From NCBI GenBank assembly GCA_020053355.1, contig JAGVNI010000002.1:41610-105609 (forward strand): a stretch of 64,000 nt of DNA. Direction: 5' to 3'. Origin of the DNA: an archaeon (GTDB lineage Archaea > Micrarchaeota > Micrarchaeia > Anstonellales > Bilamarchaeaceae). Made by a program: the position numbers and the translations under genes. The notes below the pieces were generated by a model. It was not told where the DNA came from and did not search any database. It saw nothing but the letters and a program-made list of their open reading frames with translations. Positions 8,882 to 16,850 of this stretch are shown one piece after another. Positions within the stretch are counted from its first letter, which is position 1. Every line of letters begins with the position of its first letter.

Positions 8882-9673
8882 ATGAACCCGCGGATGAAGA
8901 AACCCGGAGATGGCGCCTGCGCGCGCATGTCTGACCCGACGCTCAGTTTCGGCGTCCACGACCCGCACCTGGACAAGGCGGCGTTCATCTCGCCGCCGCT
9001 GCGGCTTTACGCCCTTCGGCAGCACCTTTCAAAATTCACGCTCGTGCATTCGAATGACGCCGCCGGCTTCAATTTCGAGAATTTCATCCGCAACATCCGC
9101 GGCCTGAAATTCCTTGAGCTTGAAGGGCAGGGCTACGAAGTCCTCTTCACAAGGTCCGCGGCATTCCTCACGTTCCACGGCCCTCCGGGGGTCCTGCGCG
9201 CCATATCGCACCTGATTGGCGACGAGGCCCTCTCGCGCGTTAATGTCGCCACGGGAAAAGACGGGGAAATGCTGACGATGTGCCGGATAAGCGGCAGGGA
9301 GCTTGGGGCCCTGCTCGCCGCATCGGCAAAAGGCCGGATTGGGCCTTTCAATGCGGATTCCATACTGCCAACTGACCCCGCCCGGGATGTCGACCCGGCT
9401 GAATTCAGGGCGAAGATGTCTCATTGCTCCGTAGTTTCCAGCGACGGGCGATTCGACCTCGCATCGTTTGCGGCAGGAATCAACATCGTGAGCGTCTTCC
9501 TCGATGAGAATGACGCCGGCTACTTCGTAATCGGGATGAAAGGCGACGAGTCTGTCTATTCCATGTACGTGAACGTCAACGCCCCCGCCCTGCACGAAGA
9601 GAACCCGATTATCTGCCGCCTGAAATACAATAACGACAGCATCGTGCTGTTCCGCGTCGAAGTCATCGGCTGA
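8882..9673 (+). CDS. Hypothetical protein, coupled paralogue of the preceding gene
   Basis: A 263-residue protein whose ATG follows the previous TGA without a gap, so translation is likely coupled. Shared features with the preceding protein include a HLSKF/KLSKC start to the first domain, a GPPGVL/QPPESL turn, a FA-GI-x(n)-DE core in the second domain, and the terminal YVN plus DS-VL-R pattern. Identity is modest, so the duplication is old. No catalytic motif is obvious. Possibly the two form a heterodimer. Ends 49 bases before the convergent sufB gene. Confidence 0.7.
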   Translation: MNPRMKKPGDGACARMSDPTLSFGVHDPHLDKAAFISPPLRLYALRQHLSKFTLVHSNDAAGFNFENFIRNIRGLKFLELEGQGYEVLFTRSAAFLTFHGPPGVLRAISHLIGDEALSRVNVATGKDGEMLTMCRISGRELGALLAASAKGRIGPFNADSILPTDPARDVDPAEFRAKMSHCSVVSSDGRFDLASFAAGINIVSVFLDENDAGYFVIGMKGDESVYSMYVNVNAPALHEENPIICRLKYNNDSIVLFRVEVIG

Positions 9674-9722
9674 TAAACGCGCATGCCAGGATAAAACTCA
9701 TCGGGCCCTTTATGCCCATTTT

Positions 9723-11126
9723 TCATCCGACCGCTTTTCCCAGGTGCATCTCCACGAGGCGGTTCAATTCAACCGCATATTCCATCGGAAGCTCCTTTGT
9801 GAAAGATTCGATGAAACCCAGGACCACCATCGCCAGGGCGTCCTTTTCCGGAATCCCCCGGCTCATCAGGTAAAACAGCTTCTCCTGCGAAATCCTGCCA
9901 ACTTTCGCCTCGTGCCCCACCGTCGCGGTCCTCTCGTCGATCCGAATAGATGGGTACGTGTCCGACCGCGATTTCCGGTCAAGGATGTAAGCGTCGCACT
10001 GGACGAAAGACCTGGCCTTTAGCGCCCCCTTGCCGACGCGCACGAGCCCGCGGTACGAGCACCGGCCGCCTTCTTGCGATATGCTCTTCGATATGATGCG
10101 CGAGGTCGTCCTCGGGGCCGAATGGACCATCTTCGCCCCTGCGTCCTGGACCTGCCCCCTCCCGGCAAAAGCGACCGAGATGACCTCGCCGCGCGCGCCC
10201 TCGCCCTTGAGCATGATGCACGGGTATTTCATGGTCACTTTGGAGCCGATGTTCCCGTCCAGCCATTCCACGACGGCATTCTCGTGCGCGATAGCCCTTT
10301 TCGTGACCAGGTTGTAGACGTTGTTGGACCAGTTCTGGATGGTCGTGTACCTTATGTACGCGTTTTTTTCCGCGATTACTTCCACGACGGCCGCATGCAG
10401 CGATGCCGCGGAATAAATCGGCGCGCTGCACCCTTCCACATAATGCACCGATGCGCCTTCCTCGGCGATTATCATGGTGCGCTCGAACTGGCCCGCGTTC
10501 CTGGTGTTTATCCGGAAATACGCCTGGAGCGGGATTTTCACCCGGACGCCCTTCGGCACATAAACGAAGCTCCCCCCCGACCATACGGCCGTGTTGAGCG
10601 CCGCGAACTTGTTGTCGGAAGAAGGGATTATCCTGCCGAAATTCTTCTTAACGATTTCGGGATACTCGCGAAGCCCGCTGTCCATGTCCATGAACACCAC
10701 GCCCAGGCCCTCCCATTCCTTTTTCAGGTTGTGGTACACGACTTCGGAATCGTACTGCGCGGTCGCGCCGCCAAGGAACTTCCGTTCCGCCTCCGGGATG
10801 CCGATGCGGTCGAAGGTCCTCTTTATCTCCTTCGGCACTTTCTCCCAGGCGTCGGTTTTGTCGCCCTCGTCGATAGGGCTGGCGTAATACCGGATTTTTG
10901 CGAAATCTATCCCGGAGAGGTCCGCGCCCCACTTCGGCATGGATTTCGCCCGGAATATCTTGAAGGCCTTCAGGCGGAAATCCGTCATCCAGTCCGGCTC
11001 GCCTTTCAATTCGGAGATGAACCGGACGACCTTCTCGTCGAGGCCTTTCTTCGAGATATGCTTGTAGCGGATGTCGTCGCTGAAACCGTATTTCTTATAC
11101 CCCTCATCAATCCTTCTGCCGGACAT
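9723..11126 (-). CDS. sufB: SufB, Fe-S cluster scaffold protein
   Basis: A 467-residue SufB, the scaffold subunit on which Fe-S clusters form with SufC (ATPase) and SufD. Family marks are GGSFVYVPKGVRVKIPLQAYFR (split here as GGSFVYVPKG and PLQAYFRIN), EGCSAPIYS, YTTIQNWS, and the C-terminal ATVGHEAKVGRIS and LFYLMSRGIPEKDA. Length is normal. ATG 11126 is chosen over the GTG-type start at 11150 because the predicted transcription start from the shared TATA box lies near 11140. It is divergent from sufC. Confidence 0.96.
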   Translation of the reverse strand: MSGRRIDEGYKKYGFSDDIRYKHISKKGLDEKVVRFISELKGEPDWMTDFRLKAFKIFRAKSMPKWGADLSGIDFAKIRYYASPIDEGDKTDAWEKVPKEIKRTFDRIGIPEAERKFLGGATAQYDSEVVYHNLKKEWEGLGVVFMDMDSGLREYPEIVKKNFGRIIPSSDNKFAALNTAVWSGGSFVYVPKGVRVKIPLQAYFRINTRNAGQFERTMIIAEEGASVHYVEGCSAPIYSAASLHAAVVEVIAEKNAYIRYTTIQNWSNNVYNLVTKRAIAHENAVVEWLDGNIGSKVTMKYPCIMLKGEGARGEVISVAFAGRGQVQDAGAKMVHSAPRTTSRIISKSISQEGGRCSYRGLVRVGKGALKARSFVQCDAYILDRKSRSDTYPSIRIDERTATVGHEAKVGRISQEKLFYLMSRGIPEKDALAMVVLGFIESFTKELPMEYAVELNRLVEMHLGKAVG

Positions 11127-11160
11127 CCAACCACAATTAGCGCAGTGCATGCGCCGGAGA

Positions 11161-11174
11161 AATATTTAAATATT
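11161..11174. promoter_or_regulatory. Shared palindromic TATA element between sufB and sufC
   Basis: AATATTTAAATATT is a perfect 14-base palindrome and the only TATA-like sequence suited to both divergent genes. It is about 40 bases from the sufB start (11126) and about 55 from the sufC start (11223), giving short leaders of roughly 15 and 30 bases. As archaeal TATA boxes are read in a direction set partly by the BRE, a symmetric box could fire both ways. The bidirectional role is inference. Confidence 0.6.
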
Positions 11175-11222
11175 CGGGTAATCCAGATGATTCCACGAAT
11201 CCGCGTTTTTTCAGGCATCACC

Positions 11223-11972
11223 ATGTTCACCATAACCGGCCTCCATGTCTCGGTAAAAGGCAGGGAGATAATCAAGGGCCTCGACCTCAGCGTCAATGCC
11301 GGGGAGGTGCACGCCATAATGGGCCCGAACGGGGCAGGCAAAAGCAGCCTGGCCGAGGCATTGATGGGGCATCCCGCCCTGGAGGCGAGGGGCAGCGTGA
11401 AAATCGGCCCTGACGAACTGATGGGTCTCCCCGCGGATGAGCGCGCAAGGAAAGGGCTGTTCCTTGCGTTCCAGAACCCTGAGGAAGTGGAGGGGGTGAA
11501 GGTCAGCAATCTCGTCCGGAAAGCGCTTTTTGCCCGCAATGGCGCGGCAATGGACCTGGATAAAATGGTCGCGATGCACGAGGGGCTGGTGGCCTCGGCG
11601 AAAATGCTCGGCATGGAAAAAGAGGCGGTCAGCAGGGAGCTGAATGTCGGCTTTTCCGGCGGGGAGAAGAAAAGGCTCGAGGCGCTCCAGATGGTGGCCT
11701 TGGCGCCGAAGGTCATAGTGCTTGACGAAATCGATTCCGGCCTGGACGTAGACGGCGTCAAGCTGATATCCAAGGCCATTAACGACATGCTAAATGGCAG
11801 CCGCTGCTTCCTGATAATCACCCATTACCCCCGCATACTGAAATATGTGAAGCCCGACCGCGTGCATGTCCTTTCCGGCGGAAAAATCGTGAAATCCGGG
11901 GGAGTGGAGCTTGCGCATGAAATCGAGGAAAACGGGTATGAAAAATATTCAAGACCGCCCGCCGGAGACTGA
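11223..11972 (+). CDS. sufC: SufC, Fe-S assembly ATPase
   Basis: A 249-residue ABC-type ATPase that powers the SufBCD scaffold. Walker A is GPNGAGKSS (about 34-42), the Q-loop is FQNPEEVEG as typical of SufC, the signature is FSGGEKKR, Walker B is VIVLDEIDSGLD, and the switch His is in ITHYPR. The start at 11223 removes a long shadow extension over sufB; an in-frame ATG at 11187 would lie upstream of the predicted transcription start. The sufS gene begins six bases after its stop. Confidence 0.97.
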   Translation: MFTITGLHVSVKGREIIKGLDLSVNAGEVHAIMGPNGAGKSSLAEALMGHPALEARGSVKIGPDELMGLPADERARKGLFLAFQNPEEVEGVKVSNLVRKALFARNGAAMDLDKMVAMHEGLVASAKMLGMEKEAVSRELNVGFSGGEKKRLEALQMVALAPKVIVLDEIDSGLDVDGVKLISKAINDMLNGSRCFLIITHYPRILKYVKPDRVHVLSGGKIVKSGGVELAHEIEENGYEKYSRPPAGD

Positions 11973-11978
11973 TGCCCC

Positions 11979-13190
11979 ATGATTGACGCAGAGAGAATCC
12001 GGAAAGATTTTCCAATCTTCCAGGCGCACCCCCGCATGGTATACCTTGATTCGGCTGCGACGTCCCAGCGCCCGGCCGCGGTCATCGACGCGGTCTCAAA
12101 TTTCTATCGCAAATACAATGCGAATGTCGCGCGCGGGCTGTATAAAATCGCCGAGGAAGCGACGCTGGGATATGAGAATGTCCGGAAAAAAACCCAGATG
12201 TTCATCAAGGCCCGGAGCGATGCGGAAATTATTTTCACGAAGAATTCCACCGAAGGCGCGAACCTTGTGATGCGGGGCTGGGGCGCTAAATTCATCAGGA
12301 AAGGGGATAAGATAGTCACTACGCTGATGGAGCACCACAGCGATTTCGTCCCGTGGCAGCAGCTTGCGAAAATGTCGGGCGCGAAGTTTGAGGTCGTCGG
12401 GCTGGACGATGACGGCGCGCTTGACCAGGACGACCTCGGCAGAAAGCTGAAGGGGGCCAAACTTTTCGCATTCTCCTCCGCATCAAATGTGCTTGGCATA
12501 AGGTATGACGCGAAGGCGCTTTGCGCGCTTGCCCGGGAGGCCGGCGCGCTGAGCGTGGTGGACGGGGCGCAGAGCGTCCCCTCGATGCCAACGGACGTGA
12601 AGGCGATGGGGTGCGATTTCCTGTTTTTTTCCGGCCACAAGATGCTGGCGCCTTTCGGCTCCGGCGTCCTTTATGGCCGCGAAGAGCTCCTTGAGAAGAT
12701 GGACCCGTTCCTTTACGGCAGCTCGATGATTCGCATGGTCACAAAAGAGAGGACGCAATGGAACGACGTTCCGCACAAATTCGAGGCCGGCACGCCGATT
12801 GTCGATGCGGTGGTGGGCCTTGGCGCGGCAATCGATTATCTTGAAGGGCTGGGGATGGGGGAAGTGCAGAAGCACGAGGAGATGCTAATCGCCTATATGC
12901 TCAAAAGGCTCGGCGAGGTCCGCGGCCTCGACATAATCGGCCCGCAATCCGCATCCGCTCGCACCGGGCTCGTGGCATTTAGCCTTGAAGGCGTCCACCC
13001 GCACGATGTCTCCGCCATGCTCGCAGAAGACGACATCTGCGTCCGGAGCGGGCACCACTGCGCGATGCCCCTCCATGGGCATTTGGGCATCCCGGCGAGC
13101 ACGCGCGCGAGCGTCTATATTTACAACCGGAAAGAGGATATCGACGCCCTGGCGGCTTCGCTGCAGAAAGTCCGGAAGGTTTTTGGATGA
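11979..13190 (+). CDS. sufS: Cysteine desulfurase SufS
   Basis: A 403-residue PLP enzyme (class V aminotransferase fold) that takes sulfur from cysteine for Fe-S assembly. The PLP lysine is in FFSGHKMLAPFG, the catalytic Cys in RSGHHCAMPLH (group II type, SufS rather than IscS), and VDGAQS gives the PLP ring contact. Length is normal. It follows sufC closely and overlaps the next gene by four bases (ATGA), so sufC, sufS, the membrane protein and sufU form one operon. Confidence 0.96.
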   Translation: MIDAERIRKDFPIFQAHPRMVYLDSAATSQRPAAVIDAVSNFYRKYNANVARGLYKIAEEATLGYENVRKKTQMFIKARSDAEIIFTKNSTEGANLVMRGWGAKFIRKGDKIVTTLMEHHSDFVPWQQLAKMSGAKFEVVGLDDDGALDQDDLGRKLKGAKLFAFSSASNVLGIRYDAKALCALAREAGALSVVDGAQSVPSMPTDVKAMGCDFLFFSGHKMLAPFGSGVLYGREELLEKMDPFLYGSSMIRMVTKERTQWNDVPHKFEAGTPIVDAVVGLGAAIDYLEGLGMGEVQKHEEMLIAYMLKRLGEVRGLDIIGPQSASARTGLVAFSLEGVHPHDVSAMLAEDDICVRSGHHCAMPLHGHLGIPASTRASVYIYNRKEDIDALAASLQKVRKVFG

Positions 13191-13555
13191 TTCACTCAAA
13201 GGGAATATCTGGCGGTTTTATGGGAAAACATGCAATCCTGGCACTGGTCATGGCGGCGGGCGCCGCATCCGCGCAAGGCTCCAACCTCCAGGGGGCGGTA
13301 AACAACCTTGAGAGCACCAGCCGGACGGTCCTCCTCGTCTCAAGCGCATTCTTCATGATAGCCGGGATTGCGATGAGCGCTATAGGCGCATTCATCTACT
13401 ACAAGAAAATAAAGGGGGCATACAAGCCGGCTGCCATATTGAAGGCGGCCGCATTCGGTTTGGGCGGCCTCGGCATAATCTCCCTCCTCGCAGGCATCCT
13501 CGGGTTCATGATGTTCCTGCTCGCCCCGTCCCTGATACGCGGGCTGATGGGCTGA
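13187..13555 (+). CDS. Small membrane protein inside the suf operon
   Basis: A 122-residue protein. Its ATG at 13187 overlaps the sufS TGA (ATGA). A second ATG at 13220 gives a cleaner signal peptide (MGKHAILALVMAAGAASAQG), and may be the true start. After the signal region come two strong membrane helices, at about 46-72 and 83-115, with a short KKIKGAYK loop between. No family recognised and no Cys for cluster binding. Its place between sufS and sufU is unusual and suggests co-expression with the SUF system, but not necessarily the same job. Confidence 0.75.
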   Translation: MIHSKGISGGFMGKHAILALVMAAGAASAQGSNLQGAVNNLESTSRTVLLVSSAFFMIAGIAMSAIGAFIYYKKIKGAYKPAAILKAAAFGLGGLGIISLLAGILGFMMFLLAPSLIRGLMG

Positions 13556-13573
13556 TGATAAGCGGATGATTTC

Positions 13574-13948
13574 ATGGCAACAGACGACGTCTACCAGGAA
13601 TTCATAATCGAATTGTACAAGAACCCCCTTAACTTCGGGAAAATCGATAACGCGGATTACCGGGCGGAGATTTACAACGCCACTTGCGGGGACATGATTG
13701 AGATTTACCTGAAAGTCCAGGGCGGCGCCGTAATCGAGGCGAAGTTCATGGGAAAAGGGTGCGCGATAAGCCAGGCGAGCGCGTCGCTGTTCATGGGTTA
13801 CCTGAAAGGGAAAACGCTTGATGACATCCGGAAAATCAGGAAAGAGGAAGCCCTTGCCCTCCTTAAAATCGACCTTTCGAAGAATCCGACGCGGATGAAG
13901 TGCGCCCTCCTTCCCCTTGATGCCTTGCGAAAGGCCCTGAAAAGCTGA
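13574..13948 (+). CDS. sufU: SufU/IscU-like Fe-S scaffold or sulfur acceptor
   Basis: A 124-residue protein of the IscU/SufU family. The three ligand cysteines are present in NATCGD (about 38), GKGCAISQASAS (about 63) and RMKCALLP (about 109), with the Asp after the first Cys. The order and the GCAISQASAS motif favour SufU, which accepts persulfide from SufS in a zinc-dependent way in bacteria. It ends the sufC-sufS operon. Whether it acts as scaffold or sulfur carrier here cannot be read from sequence. Confidence 0.92.
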   Translation: MATDDVYQEFIIELYKNPLNFGKIDNADYRAEIYNATCGDMIEIYLKVQGGAVIEAKFMGKGCAISQASASLFMGYLKGKTLDDIRKIRKEEALALLKIDLSKNPTRMKCALLPLDALRKALKS

Positions 13949-13978
13949 TTGCCCAATCCGGGCAACTCCGGCCCCCGT

Positions 13979-14554
13979 TTAGCCAATCGCCTGCAGCAGT
14001 TCCTTTGCGTAAGCCCTGGTATCGTCGAATTCAGAATGCAGGGAAATCACGTTCAGCGCATCCGCCTTGCCGGCAAGCTTTATTGTCGCCGCGCGCCGGA
14101 CGAAATCCTTCCTCGCGCATAATGCGATATGGACCAGGGTGAATGTGCTCGTGACATCGTCCGTCCTCTGGCCGAGGATTTCGATTGCCAGCCTCTTGGC
14201 TTTTTCATCGTCCGTGTTCATGACGATGAATTCAAGCACGCGCGGGTCCCTGATTTCATGCATCTTCAGGGACAGCTTCTCCATGGCGGTTTTCCTACTC
14301 TCCTCATCCTGGCAGAAACTCACGACGAAGCCCAGCGCTTCGACATCGTCAAGCCTTCCGGCGCGCCTTCCCAGTTCGTCAGCGGCCTCCAGGGTGTCCC
14401 TCCAGTCCGCGTTTTGGGTGAAAACCCGCTTCAAGGCCTCCGTGCTCACAGCGGTGACGTCGGTCCGCTCCCCCTCATGCATCGGCGGAGGCAGGTTTTT
14501 CCTGGGAAACTTGCATCCTATCCTGCCGCTGAGGCTGGGCCCTATGAAACGCAT
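13979..14554 (-). CDS. Helical repeat (HEAT-like) hypothetical protein
   Basis: A 191-residue protein that seems wholly helical after about residue 35, with paired helices spaced like HEAT repeats (for example RAAGRLDDVEALGFV-like and DDVTSTFTLVHIALCARKD blocks; the latter shown in part). The start is unsure: ATG 14554 gives a proline- and glycine-rich head, while ATG 14482 (MHEGERTD) removes it. It ends 30 bases from the convergent sufU gene. Other HEAT-like unknowns occur at 34221-34856 and 40939-42012. Probably a protein-binding adaptor; no enzyme motif is visible. Confidence 0.65.
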   Translation of the reverse strand: MRFIGPSLSGRIGCKFPRKNLPPPMHEGERTDVTAVSTEALKRVFTQNADWRDTLEAADELGRRAGRLDDVEALGFVVSFCQDEESRKTAMEKLSLKMHEIRDPRVLEFIVMNTDDEKAKRLAIEILGQRTDDVTSTFTLVHIALCARKDFVRRAATIKLAGKADALNVISLHSEFDDTRAYAKELLQAIG

Positions 14555-14674
14555 TCCGTAATCGAACCCGCCCCCGCCCTTATTCCCGGGCAGGGAATCG
14601 CCTCGTCCAAGCTGACATGGTGTGTAAATATATGAACTAACATGTTTTTAATTGTTTTATCACGGATATAATGC

Positions 14675-15040
14675 ATGGCAGAACCGATTACTCTCAAGCC
14701 CCAGTTCAAATACCGCCGGGTCAACGGCCTGACCGAGCTCAGGCTCAAAGACGATGCGGCCATGCGTTCTGCCCTGGCGAAAGAGTTCCTCGGATTCGAA
14801 CGTCTGATAGAAGGATGCGCCCAAGGACAGGCGTCATTCGAGGAAATCAAAACGCATCCCGAATTCGCCGCATTCACCGAGGGCGAAGGCAAGGGCATGC
14901 GCACCGAACTCTATGTGAAAGCCGAAAAAGGCGTCGTGACAAGGCGCTCCGTCCTGGCAGTCTGCGATTCCGGCAAGGTCCGCGCCACCTGTTCATGGGA
15001 TGCGGGAAGCGGCATCGCTTTCGAGACGTTCGAAACCTGA
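14675..15040 (+). CDS. Hypothetical protein upstream of RuBisCO
   Basis: A 121-residue soluble alpha/beta protein starting MAEPITLKPQ. The upstream AT-rich stretch at about 14644-14660 would fit a TATA box for a leaderless start. It has two Cys (about 48 and 97, 105) but no metal pattern. The final part is strand-rich. No family recognised. It ends 62 bases before the RuBisCO gene, which has its own TATA box, so co-transcription is not required. Confidence 0.6.
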   Translation: MAEPITLKPQFKYRRVNGLTELRLKDDAAMRSALAKEFLGFERLIEGCAQGQASFEEIKTHPEFAAFTEGEGKGMRTELYVKAEKGVVTRRSVLAVCDSGKVRATCSWDAGSGIAFETFET

Positions 15041-15072
15041 GCGCGCGAGCGCCTTTCCGCAGATGCGGTGCT

Positions 15073-15080
15073 TTTATATT
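15073..15080 (+). promoter_or_regulatory. TATA box of the RuBisCO gene
   Basis: TTTATATT is centred about 27 bases upstream of the ATG at 15103. That spacing places transcription start at or next to the A of ATG, so the message is probably leaderless. The same arrangement is seen before many genes in this window. Confidence 0.65.
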
Positions 15081-15102
15081 TTTTCGCTGGCCTTCCAAAA
15101 AC

Positions 15103-16401
15103 ATGTCAGGCAAAGTAGACTGGTACCTGGAATTCGTGGACCTCGGTTACAAGCCCGCAAAAGACGACCTCGTCTGCCTGTTCTATTTCGAGCCGGAATC
15201 CGGGATTAGCCCGAAAGAGGCGGTCGGGAGGATAGCATCTGAAAGCTCCACCGGCACGTGGACGACGCTGTTCAAGCTGCCCCCACGCATGAAGAAGCTC
15301 CAGGCGACAGCCTTTGAAATCAGGGGCAACTACGTCAAAATCGCCTACCCCATAGGCCTCTGGGAAGAAGGCAACGCGGTCCAGCTCCTATCCGGCATCG
15401 CGGGCAACATATTCGGCATGAAGGCGCTCAGGAACCTGAGGCTAATCGATGTGGCTCTTCCATCGGCGTACATCAAACACTTCAAGGGGCCGCATCATGG
15501 CATCGATGGCGTGCGGAAGATGATGGGCGTCCCGAAGCGTCCCCTGACCGGCGCGGTCCCGAAGCCGAAAATCGGATTCAGCGCGGCAGAGCATGCGGCA
15601 ATCGGCTTCGAGACCTGGATGGGCGGATTCGATTTCGTGAAAGACGATGAGAACCTGACCTCCCTGGGTTTCAACCGGTTCGACGAACGCGTGAGATGCA
15701 TGTCGAAGCTCCGGGACAAGGCGGAGAAGCTGACCGGCGAGCGAAAGAGCGCGTTCCTGAACATCACGGCGGATGTCGAGACGATGAAAAAGCGGGCGGG
15801 CATGCTCCATGACTATGGATGGAACTACTGCATGATAGACGTGGTTGTCTCCGGAACGGCATCGGTCATGGCCATGCGGGACTATTGCTCGGACCTTGGC
15901 CTCGCCATCCACGCGCACAGGGCGATGCATGCGTCTTTCGCCAGGAACCCGAAGCATGGCATAACGATGCAGTTTTTGGCAAAGATGATGCGCCTTATAG
16001 GCGTCACGCAGATACACTCTGGAACGGCCGTCGGCAAGCTGGTCGGAAGCAAGCGCGAGGTCACTGCGGTGGCAGACGTGCTTCGCGAGAAAAAGACCAG
16101 GGCGCTGCCGGGCGTATTGCTTGACCAGGAATGGGGGCGTATAAAAGACGCATTCCCGGTTTCTTCGGGCGGACTGCATCCCGGGCTGGTGCCGGACGTC
16201 GTGGACATCTACGGCACGGATTTCATCCTTCTTGTGAGCGGCGGCATACACGGCCACCCCAAAGGCACCCGCGCGGGGGCGAAAGCCACCATGCAGGCGC
16301 TCGAAGCGTCGATGGACGGGGAGACGCTCCTTGAGAAGGCCAAGAATCATGCCGAACTGAGGGAAGCCCTGGAAAAATGGGGCTACATGAAAACCAAGTG
16401 A
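15103..16401 (+). CDS. rbcL: Form III ribulose-1,5-bisphosphate carboxylase (RuBisCO)
   Basis: A 432-residue RuBisCO large subunit. In archaea form III carboxylates RuBP made from AMP, giving two 3-phosphoglycerate (AMP salvage) rather than running a full Calvin cycle. All catalytic positions are present: GTWT after an early Glu, GNIFGM (Asn), the VPKPKIG lysines, the carbamylated lysine in FDFVKDDE, HAHRAMH, IHSGTAVGKL (His and loop-6 Lys) and SGGIHGHP (Ser). The length and loops fit form III as seen in DPANN and methanogens. The start at 15103 has a TATA box 27 bases upstream; the longer frame overlapping the previous gene is a shadow. The partner enzymes AMP phosphorylase and R15P isomerase are not in the window. 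Confidence 0.96.
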   Translation: MSGKVDWYLEFVDLGYKPAKDDLVCLFYFEPESGISPKEAVGRIASESSTGTWTTLFKLPPRMKKLQATAFEIRGNYVKIAYPIGLWEEGNAVQLLSGIAGNIFGMKALRNLRLIDVALPSAYIKHFKGPHHGIDGVRKMMGVPKRPLTGAVPKPKIGFSAAEHAAIGFETWMGGFDFVKDDENLTSLGFNRFDERVRCMSKLRDKAEKLTGERKSAFLNITADVETMKKRAGMLHDYGWNYCMIDVVVSGTASVMAMRDYCSDLGLAIHAHRAMHASFARNPKHGITMQFLAKMMRLIGVTQIHSGTAVGKLVGSKREVTAVADVLREKKTRALPGVLLDQEWGRIKDAFPVSSGGLHPGLVPDVVDIYGTDFILLVSGGIHGHPKGTRAGAKATMQALEASMDGETLLEKAKNHAELREALEKWGYMKTK

Positions 16402-16406
16402 TAGCT

Positions 16407-16604
16407 ATGAAACACATATCCGCCTGTCCGAAATGCAGGAAAGCCGCAGGGGAAAAGGATTTCACAATGCCGTTTCTCGACACCCTGTATCACCCCATTC
16501 CCGTGCTGCATTGCATGTGCGGGTATTCCGGATTCCCGGTATCGATGCCGCAGAAGGAATACCTTGGATGGGCCAAGGGTTCGGTAAAGCCGAAGAAACG
16601 CTGA
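16407..16604 (+). CDS. Mini zinc-ribbon protein 1 (tandem copy)
   Basis: A 65-residue protein starting five bases after the RuBisCO stop. The pattern CPKC at about 7-10 and CMCG at about 36-39, then a GFPVSMPQKEYL segment and a basic tail, suggests one zinc ribbon. It is a paralogue of the next gene (CPRC, CKCG, GLPIVMPKKDYL) and of the frameshifted gene at 39310-39499. Co-transcription with RuBisCO is likely from spacing. Function unknown. Confidence 0.72.
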   Translation: MKHISACPKCRKAAGEKDFTMPFLDTLYHPIPVLHCMCGYSGFPVSMPQKEYLGWAKGSVKPKKR

Positions 16605-16649
16605 GCAATCAGGAAGTCTCCGGCAAAGAGCCATGTGAAGGGGATGAAA

Positions 16650-16850
16650 ATGGACCAGGTAAAATTCTGTCCGCGCTGTAAAAAACCTGTCGAGGCACGG
16701 GATTTCATGGACCCGTTTTATCTCGGGGCGCTGGACTCCATGATGCCGCAGATGAACTGCAAATGCGGGTATGTGGGCCTTCCCATCGTCATGCCCAAAA
16801 AAGACTACCTGGAAATGGTCAGGGGTTCAGAAGGGCGACGGCGACGTTGA
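16650..16850 (+). CDS. Mini zinc-ribbon protein 2 (tandem copy)
   Basis: A 66-residue protein with CPRC and CKCG knuckles and a GLPIVMPKKDYLEMVRG segment, like its upstream neighbour. I chose ATG 16650 because AAGGGGATGAAA places GGGG six bases before it; GTG 16635 and ATG 16644 are less well placed. The basic end (GRRRR) overlaps the convergent tspO gene by 32 bases. The shared MPxK(D/E)YL block after the ribbon defines the family. Confidence 0.7.
   Translation: MDQVKFCPRCKKPVEARDFMDPFYLGALDSMMPQMNCKCGYVGLPIVMPKKDYLEMVRGSEGRRRR

Noticed and set aside
10074..11222. Long N-terminal extension of the sufC frame across sufB
   Set aside because: It is the antisense of sufB, has no promoter, and SufC is complete from 11223.
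14671..15102. N-terminal extension of the RuBisCO frame over the gene at 14675
   Set aside because: Overlaps a better-supported gene; RuBisCO has its own TATA box and normal length from 15103.
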